Shown piece after piece: positions 58,569-64,000 of a DNA stretch of 64,000 nucleotides. The notes under the pieces are model-generated. The model saw nothing but the letters and a program-made list of their open reading frames with translations. It did no database searches and was not told where the DNA came from. Position 1 is the first letter of the stretch, and the number at the start of each line of letters is the position of its first letter. A program made the translations under genes and the position numbers. Source of the stretch: Clostridia bacterium (GTDB taxonomy: Bacteria; Bacillota; Clostridia; Christensenellales; Borkfalkiaceae); contig JAFQAQ010000019.1 of NCBI GenBank assembly GCA_017399945.1, forward strand, positions 48,337-112,336, read 5' to 3'.

Positions 58569-59897
58569 ATGAAAAAGACTTTAACCTTTACTCCAAGCGA
58601 CAAAATGCTAGTTAACCCATACGTTGGTTTTACTAGCTTTCAACATTTTCGTGGAGAAAAACTATATTCAGACTGCATTACGGGAAGAAGTGGCATAGCA
58701 AGTACGGAAACTGAAAACTACGAGTGCTATCCCGTACCCGAAGGGGTTGAAGAAAACGGTAGAGAACAAGGATATTATCCGGATACGACGGTTGCTTACA
58801 TAAGAATTTTATGGAAGGAATTTGAACCTAAACAAGGGGAGTATAACTACGATTTCGTTCAAGGTATTTTAGACAAGGCAAAAGAAAAAGGTCAAACGGT
58901 AATGTTTAGACTAATGCCACACAGCACTTGCGAACGAGACGACGTACCCGATTGGTTAAAAGAGATAATGCCATGTCCTGCAAGACCTGCCGGTATGCGC
59001 GTTAAAGATTCTCCTTCTGATCCTAGATATTTAAAATTATTCGGCGAAGCCGTTAAAAAACTAGGTGAGCGTTTCGATAAAGACTCAACCCTAGACAGCG
59101 TAGACGTATCGTTAGGTGGCGCTTGGGGAGAAGGCTCGCAAGCTTTCCCGCAAGAAGAAATGGAAAAACTTATGGATATATACGTAAAGGTTTTTCCTAA
59201 CACCAAACTTTTAGGTCAAATGGCAAACAACAAAATGCTACACTACATAGGCGAAAAACGTCCTATCGGTTGGCGTGCGGACGGAACGGGATCTCCTAAA
59301 CATATGCACGAAATTTTCCCACCACGCATCAAAGAACAAAAAATAGAGTTTTGGAAAACTGCGCCTATTTCCTTTGAATCTTATTGGTGGATTTCCGAAT
59401 GGAAACGTCAAGGTTGGGATATAGATTATATAATAGAAAAGACTTTGGAATGGCACATAAGCACCTTTAACACCAAGTCTTTCCCAATTCCATACGAATG
59501 GCAAGATAAAATTGATAACTGGATAAAACGCATGGGCTATCGTTTTGCAATAACCGAATTATCCCTAGAAGATTCGGTAGGTAACGGCGAAGACCTAGAA
59601 ATCGATTTTACTATGGCAAACTTAGGCGTAGCTCCTATCTACAACAAACTAGATTTTAACCTAATCCTTAAAAACGAAAGTGATGAGTACGTAATTAATA
59701 CCAACGTAGATATCTTAAAATGGTTCCCAGGAGATAATAAGGAAAGTCTAACGGTAACTATTCCAAACCAAGTAAAGGCTGGGGAATACGATTTATACGT
59801 AAAAATCGGTGGTGGAGATAAACCTACCGTAAAACTAGCAATGGACGTAGAAACCTATCAAGACGCTCACAAACTCACTACCATAACGGTAAAATAA
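58569..59897 (+). CDS. DUF4832-type glycosidase-like protein
   Basis: A 442-residue protein. FTPSDKMLVNPYVGFTSFQHF at the N-terminus and AYIRILWKEFEPKQGEYNYDF, then DVSLGGAWGEGSQ and SFESYWWISEWKRQGW, look like a GH-A clan barrel of the type annotated with a C-terminal DUF4832 beta-sandwich (ITELSLEDSVGNGEDLEIDF). Acidic residues in the barrel are plausible catalysts, but the assignment is weak. No signal peptide. It is 15 nt after the MBL gene and 2 nt before the serine hydrolase, so the three probably form one operon. Confidence 0.7.
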   Translation: MKKTLTFTPSDKMLVNPYVGFTSFQHFRGEKLYSDCITGRSGIASTETENYECYPVPEGVEENGREQGYYPDTTVAYIRILWKEFEPKQGEYNYDFVQGILDKAKEKGQTVMFRLMPHSTCERDDVPDWLKEIMPCPARPAGMRVKDSPSDPRYLKLFGEAVKKLGERFDKDSTLDSVDVSLGGAWGEGSQAFPQEEMEKLMDIYVKVFPNTKLLGQMANNKMLHYIGEKRPIGWRADGTGSPKHMHEIFPPRIKEQKIEFWKTAPISFESYWWISEWKRQGWDIDYIIEKTLEWHISTFNTKSFPIPYEWQDKIDNWIKRMGYRFAITELSLEDSVGNGEDLEIDFTMANLGVAPIYNKLDFNLILKNESDEYVINTNVDILKWFPGDNKESLTVTIPNQVKAGEYDLYVKIGGGDKPTVKLAMDVETYQDAHKLTTITVK

Positions 59898-59899
59898 TT

Positions 59900-61090
59900 A
59901 TGCAATTTGAAAATCTTAAAAATTATTTAGATTGGCTTGTAAAGGAAGAAAAAGTTCCTAGTGTGGACTGCGTTGTAAAACGCAACCACCAAGTGCTTTT
60001 TCGTTATTTTACCGGCTATCGCGATATAGAAAACCAAATAAAAGTTGACGGCAGTGAACTTTATATAATCTATTCTATGACTAAAATGATAACCGTTACT
60101 TGCGCTTTGCAATTAATGGAAAAGGGCAAGTTTAACCTAAACGATAGGATAGATAAATGGTTGCCGGAATTTTCTAAAATGAAAATTACTAGTGGACAGC
60201 TAAACGTTGAAAACGCCAAAAAGATAGCAACGGGCGCTAGCGCAACCGAAAAGGTAGAGCAAGATGCTAGTGGGTATGCAAAAACCCCAATTACCGTAGA
60301 ACATCTTTTGACAATGAGCGCAGGCTTAGATTACGGCACGCTGGACGAACCCATACAACTAGCAATAAAAGACGGCAAAACGTCTACTTTGGATATAGTT
60401 CGCTCAATGGCAGGCAAAACGCTTGGTTTTGAACCGGGAACTAGATTCCGTTATAGTTTATGTCACGACGTTTTAGGTGGACTTATTGAAATATGGTCTG
60501 GACAAACCCTAGACGAATATTTGCAAGAAAACATTTGCAAACCCTTGGGGCTAAAAAATACCTTCTTTGGACTCCCAAAAGACAAGGAACTTATATCAAG
60601 AACGGCAACTAGATACGAATACGACCAAAATCGTGTTCCAAAAAGATTACCATTAGAAAACGGTTTTCTTTTAACCAAAGAATATCAAAGCGGTGGAGCA
60701 GGTCTAGTCTCTACAACCGAAGATTATTCTAGGTTTTTAGACGCGTTAGCTTGTGACGGTATAGGCAATACTGGTAACCGAATTTTAACAAAGGAAAGCA
60801 TAAAACTAATGTCCACAAACCGTATGCAAGGACTTCAACTAGACGATTTCCACGCGTTAAGGAAAGGTTACGGTTACGGCTTTGGTGTAAGGGTGCATAT
60901 GGACCAACAAGAAAGTGGAAATTTAAGTCCTATTGGGGAGTTTGGTTGGGACGGCGCCGCCGGTGCTTTTTCTATGGTGGACGTTAAAAACAATCTATCC
61001 TTAACTTATTTCCAACAAATACACGGTTGGGATATCGCAATGCAAGGCAAAATGATAAACGCTTTATATACCGACCTAAAAGAACTATAA
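59900..61090 (+). CDS. Serine hydrolase of the beta-lactamase family
   Basis: A 396-residue protein. The catalytic SxxK motif is YSMTKMI (about 56-62), the second motif is RYSLCHDVLGGLIE, and the third is EFGWDGAAG near 350, as in class C-type esterases and DD-peptidase-like hydrolases (EstB group). No signal peptide, so it is probably a cytoplasmic esterase rather than a penicillin-binding protein. The last gene of the MBL/DUF4832 operon; a terminator follows. Confidence 0.82.
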   Translation: MQFENLKNYLDWLVKEEKVPSVDCVVKRNHQVLFRYFTGYRDIENQIKVDGSELYIIYSMTKMITVTCALQLMEKGKFNLNDRIDKWLPEFSKMKITSGQLNVENAKKIATGASATEKVEQDASGYAKTPITVEHLLTMSAGLDYGTLDEPIQLAIKDGKTSTLDIVRSMAGKTLGFEPGTRFRYSLCHDVLGGLIEIWSGQTLDEYLQENICKPLGLKNTFFGLPKDKELISRTATRYEYDQNRVPKRLPLENGFLLTKEYQSGGAGLVSTTEDYSRFLDALACDGIGNTGNRILTKESIKLMSTNRMQGLQLDDFHALRKGYGYGFGVRVHMDQQESGNLSPIGEFGWDGAAGAFSMVDVKNNLSLTYFQQIHGWDIAMQGKMINALYTDLKEL

Positions 61091-61094
61091 AACA

Positions 61095-61124
61095 AAAAAC
61101 CCGTTGAGTTTTCAACGGGTTTTT
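61095..61124. terminator. Strong bidirectional terminator
   Basis: 13-bp perfect stem AAAAACCCGTTGA / TCAACGGGTTTTT with loop GTTT, between the serine hydrolase and the converging rsmE gene. Confidence 0.85.
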
Positions 61125-61143
61125 ATATTTTATATAAGAATTA

Positions 61144-61881
61144 TCATAATTTCATCTCGGCGAAAAGCATAAGCATTGAAAGGGTGGTAATTGCCGCAGT
61201 CTCGGCACGGAGAATACGTTTTCCAAGAGAAATGGTCTTTGCTCCTTTTTGCTGTGCTAAATCAACTTCGGATTGCTCAAACCCACCTTCCGGTCCAATA
61301 AAAACGCCAACTTTCATACCCTTTTTAATAAGGGATAAACTTTCTAGTGTAGATTGCATACCCAAATGATTTTCATAAGGTAAAATAACTAAATCTAAAT
61401 CATCGAAAAGTTCAAGGGCTTGTTTAAAAGATAGTGGAGACAAAACGGTGGGAATTAAACAGCGTTTGCTTTGTTTGCCCGCGCTTTCGGCAATAGCTTG
61501 CCACCTTGCAGTTTTATCAGCTTTTTTCTTTTCTTCTATTTTAACCACGCAACGCGCAGTTTGAACGGGCACTATTTTATTTGCCCCGAGTTCCACTGCC
61601 TTTTGTATAATAAGTTCAAGTTTATCGCTTTTAGGAAGGGCTTGGAACAAAACGATTTCTATGGGAAGGTTGGTGGACATAAAATCAGGTTCGGTAATGC
61701 GTGCCGTAACCTTATCGTCAAAAAAACTTTCTATAACGCAAAGGTTTCCAGATACGCCGTCGCTAACCAAAATTTCATCCCCTTCTTTCATTCTTAAAAC
61801 GTTTTTAATATGAAAAAAGTCTTTTCCATCAATATAATATTTGCCGTCAATCGGCTTACTGCTTACAAAAAAATTAAACAT
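61144..61881 (-). CDS. rsmE: 16S rRNA (uracil-1498-N3)-methyltransferase
   Basis: A 245-residue SPOUT methyltransferase that modifies U1498 of 16S rRNA. The PUA-like N-terminus is followed by LFQALPKSDKLELIIQKAVELG, RWQAIAESAGKQSKR, and the SAM-binding knot VGVFIGPEGGFEQSEV and SLGKRILRAETAAI. All are characteristic of RsmE. It stands alone between two unrelated operons, transcribed against its neighbours. Confidence 0.95.
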   Translation of the reverse strand: MFNFFVSSKPIDGKYYIDGKDFFHIKNVLRMKEGDEILVSDGVSGNLCVIESFFDDKVTARITEPDFMSTNLPIEIVLFQALPKSDKLELIIQKAVELGANKIVPVQTARCVVKIEEKKKADKTARWQAIAESAGKQSKRCLIPTVLSPLSFKQALELFDDLDLVILPYENHLGMQSTLESLSLIKKGMKVGVFIGPEGGFEQSEVDLAQQKGAKTISLGKRILRAETAAITTLSMLMLFAEMKL

Positions 61882-61957
61882 AACTCTACCTAGAAAAATC
61901 TCAAATAGAGTATAACAAAAAAATGGTACAATTACAACATTTATTTATAAATTTACC

Positions 61958-61986
61958 TTGAAAAAGTTTTACTTGCGTGATATACT
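61958..61986 (+). promoter_or_regulatory. Promoter of the last glycosidase gene
   Basis: -35 TTGAAA (61958-61963), 17-nt spacer, -10 TATACT (61981-61986). Confidence 0.6.
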
Positions 61987-62014
61987 TTAACTTGCAAATA
62001 AAAGGAGAAATTTT

Positions 62015-63988
62015 ATGGCAGTTACAAAAAAAAGAAAAGATTGTTTTTTTGGTCTTCATTTTGACTTTCACGCCAAGACCGACCAAATCAATATAGGCGA
62101 GCAGTTTGACGCAAAATTGCTTGAAGATATTTTAGACCAAATAAAACCCGATTTCGTTCAATGTGACACCAAAGGACACCCAGGTGCGTCTAGTTATTCA
62201 ACCAAAGTAGGTTTTCCTGCGCCACAAATTAAAAAAGATATTTTAAGAGAATGGAGACGGGTTACCGAACAGCGTGGAATTCCACTTTACGCCCATTATT
62301 CGGGGGTAATGGACGAATATCAAGTTAATAAACACCCTGAAAATAGGGTAGTAATGCAAGACGGCAACGTCCATCAATTTAACAACTCTCTAATTAGTAA
62401 TTACGCGCAAGACGTAGTTATTCCCCAACTTGTTGAAATAGCAACCGAATACCGTTTAGACGGTGTTTGGGAAGACGGTGACTGTTGGGCGTTAGAACCC
62501 GATTACAGCCAAAGCATGCAAGATTTATACCTAAAAGAAACGGGCAAAACTCCTGCAAAAAAAGGCGAAGAAGGTTATTTTGAATACGTTGAGTTCAATC
62601 GCCAAAAATTTTATGATTTTATACGCAAAATCTATAACGGCGTAAAGGCAAAAGCCCCTGATTTTGAGTTTACTAGCAACTGGTTATACTCGTCGCAAGC
62701 GCCGAACGAATACGACGTTCCCGTCGACTATATTTCGGGCGATTTATCGCCGACTTGCAGTATAGACGCGGCAAGATACGAAACTAGGGTAATGGCAAAC
62801 TACGATAAACCACACGACATAATGTCTTGGGGTATATCTTTCCCCGTTCATCACGTTAAGACGGCAGTTCAGTTATCTCAAGAAGCGGCGGCGGTAATAT
62901 CCAACGGATGTGGATACCAAATTTACACCCTTCAACACCCAATCAAAACCTTAAAAGACGATTGGGCTTGGCCTATTCTTAAAGAAGTATGCTCGTTTGT
63001 ATCGCAAAGGAAAAATGCCTGCCACAACGTAAAATCAAAGGCAAAGGTTGCTATAGTTGAATCGATAAAAGCCTTTTACGATAAAAAGGAAACCATGTTC
63101 AATATCTACGGCAACGACTATAATTTAGGCATAAAAGGCACTCTTTTCGCCCTTTTAGACAACGGTATTCCAACCGATATTTTGCTTTCGCATAAAATAG
63201 ATAAAGAAAAACTTAAACAATACGATTTATTGGTGCTAACCGACGCAACCATTATTGAAGAAGAAATAAAATCATTTTTATTAGACTTTGTAAAGCAAGG
63301 CAAAAAACTTATAATAACCGGCGCAAACACCCTTTTGCAATTCCAAAATGAGTTTGGTTATAAAGTTATAAATACTTTTGATAAAAAGGGAATTGCAAAA
63401 ATAAGTTCTTTCGACGGACAATGGCAAGAAGTAAGAAAATCATACTGCGAAATTTCGCCCGATAACCTAAACGTTTTATGCCAAATGTATAAAGGGGATA
63501 TTTATGGTGATCCGGAACTTGCAAACCCACCCCCAAAGATTGAATTTGAAAGATTGATTCCCGCAATGTTTACGACAGAGTACGGCAAAGGTCAAGTGAT
63601 AGGCGTTTGTTACGATTTTGGCGGTATGTATTTAGAGCAACGCACGGTAGTGTTAAAAGACGCAATCGCGCTTGCGGTAGATAAACTTATCGATAGGCAA
63701 ATAACGGTTGACAAACCTTATATAGACGTTACTATAAACACCAAAAACCAAAACGATATAATAAACCTAGTAAACTTATTAGGCGAACATCGTTCTTCCG
63801 TGGTAAAGACATTTGATTATATTCCACCCGTATATAACGTTAAAGTAGAATATTCTTGCGATTACCTTCCAAGTAAAATTATCGACGGCGTAACGGGAGT
63901 GGAATTTGCCTTTGAAATAAAGGATAAAAAGGTTACGTTTACCGTAGATAAACTTGAAATCCACTCGGCAATAATACTTAAAAAATAA
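62015..63988 (+). CDS. Alpha-L-fucosidase-like / glycosidase with GATase-like domain
   Basis: A 657-residue cytoplasmic protein. The N-terminal 340 residues form a barrel: FFGLHFDFHAKTDQINIG, PDFVQCDTKGHPGASSYSTK, IPLYAHYSGVMDEYQV, then LDGVWEDGDCWAL (a likely catalytic acid) and VPVDYISGDLSP. This resembles proteins annotated as alpha-L-fucosidases of the GH29 kind, though assignment is uncertain. A GATase-like domain (about 345-560) and a beta domain follow, as in the glycosidase at 13119. Own promoter, AAAGGAG site. It ends 12 nt before the right edge of the window. Confidence 0.75.
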   Translation: MAVTKKRKDCFFGLHFDFHAKTDQINIGEQFDAKLLEDILDQIKPDFVQCDTKGHPGASSYSTKVGFPAPQIKKDILREWRRVTEQRGIPLYAHYSGVMDEYQVNKHPENRVVMQDGNVHQFNNSLISNYAQDVVIPQLVEIATEYRLDGVWEDGDCWALEPDYSQSMQDLYLKETGKTPAKKGEEGYFEYVEFNRQKFYDFIRKIYNGVKAKAPDFEFTSNWLYSSQAPNEYDVPVDYISGDLSPTCSIDAARYETRVMANYDKPHDIMSWGISFPVHHVKTAVQLSQEAAAVISNGCGYQIYTLQHPIKTLKDDWAWPILKEVCSFVSQRKNACHNVKSKAKVAIVESIKAFYDKKETMFNIYGNDYNLGIKGTLFALLDNGIPTDILLSHKIDKEKLKQYDLLVLTDATIIEEEIKSFLLDFVKQGKKLIITGANTLLQFQNEFGYKVINTFDKKGIAKISSFDGQWQEVRKSYCEISPDNLNVLCQMYKGDIYGDPELANPPPKIEFERLIPAMFTTEYGKGQVIGVCYDFGGMYLEQRTVVLKDAIALAVDKLIDRQITVDKPYIDVTINTKNQNDIINLVNLLGEHRSSVVKTFDYIPPVYNVKVEYSCDYLPSKIIDGVTGVEFAFEIKDKKVTFTVDKLEIHSAIILKK

Positions 63989-64000
63989 AAATAAAAAAAC

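Noticed and set aside
1..64000. CRISPR arrays, rRNA genes and prophage structural genes
   Set aside because: No regularly spaced repeats, rRNA sequence or capsid, tail or portal genes were seen in either strand.

Overview
The window looks like chromosome from an uncultured, anaerobic, low-GC Gram-positive bacterium of Clostridia type, probably gut- or rumen-associated. This is inferred from several signs: TTGACA-N17-TATAAT promoters, AGGAG-type ribosome binding sites, U-rich intrinsic terminators, a YolD/Y-family polymerase pair with a Gram-positive SOS box, many [4Fe-4S] enzymes, and carbohydrate enzymes without signal peptides. The species cannot be named from sequence alone.

Left part (1-20.8 kb). 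This is ordinary chromosome in short operons. A GntR regulator precedes a PHP phosphoesterase and a glycerophosphodiesterase that runs off the left edge. A ZIP metal transporter and a HAD phosphatase follow, with a candidate ~90-nt stand-alone RNA downstream of the ZIP gene. An operon couples a DUF1538 membrane protein and a double P-II protein to an HprK-like kinase and a PqqD-like protein. Next come an unknown 481-residue protein, a U32 peptidase, an SOS-type Y-family polymerase with YolD, a cytoplasmic glycosidase, a DeoR regulator divergent from a glycerol-3-phosphate oxidation operon (two FAD enzymes, DUF1667, HAD-IIA phosphatase), and an EamA exporter.

Middle part (21.0-40.1 kb). This is a genomic island in tRNA-Arg(CCT). 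The last 44 bases of the tRNA (anticodon loop to CCA) are repeated at 40022-40065 with 3 mismatches, and a strong terminator follows directly, probably the tRNA's own terminator displaced by 19 kb. No integrase is visible. The island is a defence and conflict cluster: an SOS-box-controlled PIN-HNH-HEPN nuclease operon, a SLOG/XRE pair with three 20-bp operators, an AbiE toxin-antitoxin system, a two-TM coiled-coil protein, a nuclease-DUF2075 helicase, a membrane protein, an ABC-three-component-like module (nuclease effector, small middle protein, SMC-like ATPase) and a UvrD helicase with an embedded nuclease, zinc fingers and a possible HRDC domain.

Right part (40.3-64 kb). A NifX-like metal carrier and a CoA-disulfide-reductase/rhodanese fusion lead into a NERD protein and a second nuclease-ATPase. 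A MATE transporter follows, translationally coupled to a beta-helix protein. Two AraC regulators then flank a metabolic locus: a U32-like protein, three QueG/reductive-dehalogenase-like double-[4Fe-4S] proteins, a cupin and a Gfo/Idh/MocA oxidoreductase. Immediately downstream a cobalamin riboswitch controls a DUF4430 lipoprotein and an ECF S component. This suggests a corrinoid-dependent reductive pathway beside its own B12 uptake. An MBL hydrolase, a DUF4832 protein, a beta-lactamase-like hydrolase, rsmE and a large fucosidase-like glycosidase close the window.

The best candidates for undescribed biology are the SOS-controlled PIN-HNH-HEPN operon, the triple QueG-like/B12 locus, and the small structured RNA at 2449-2540.
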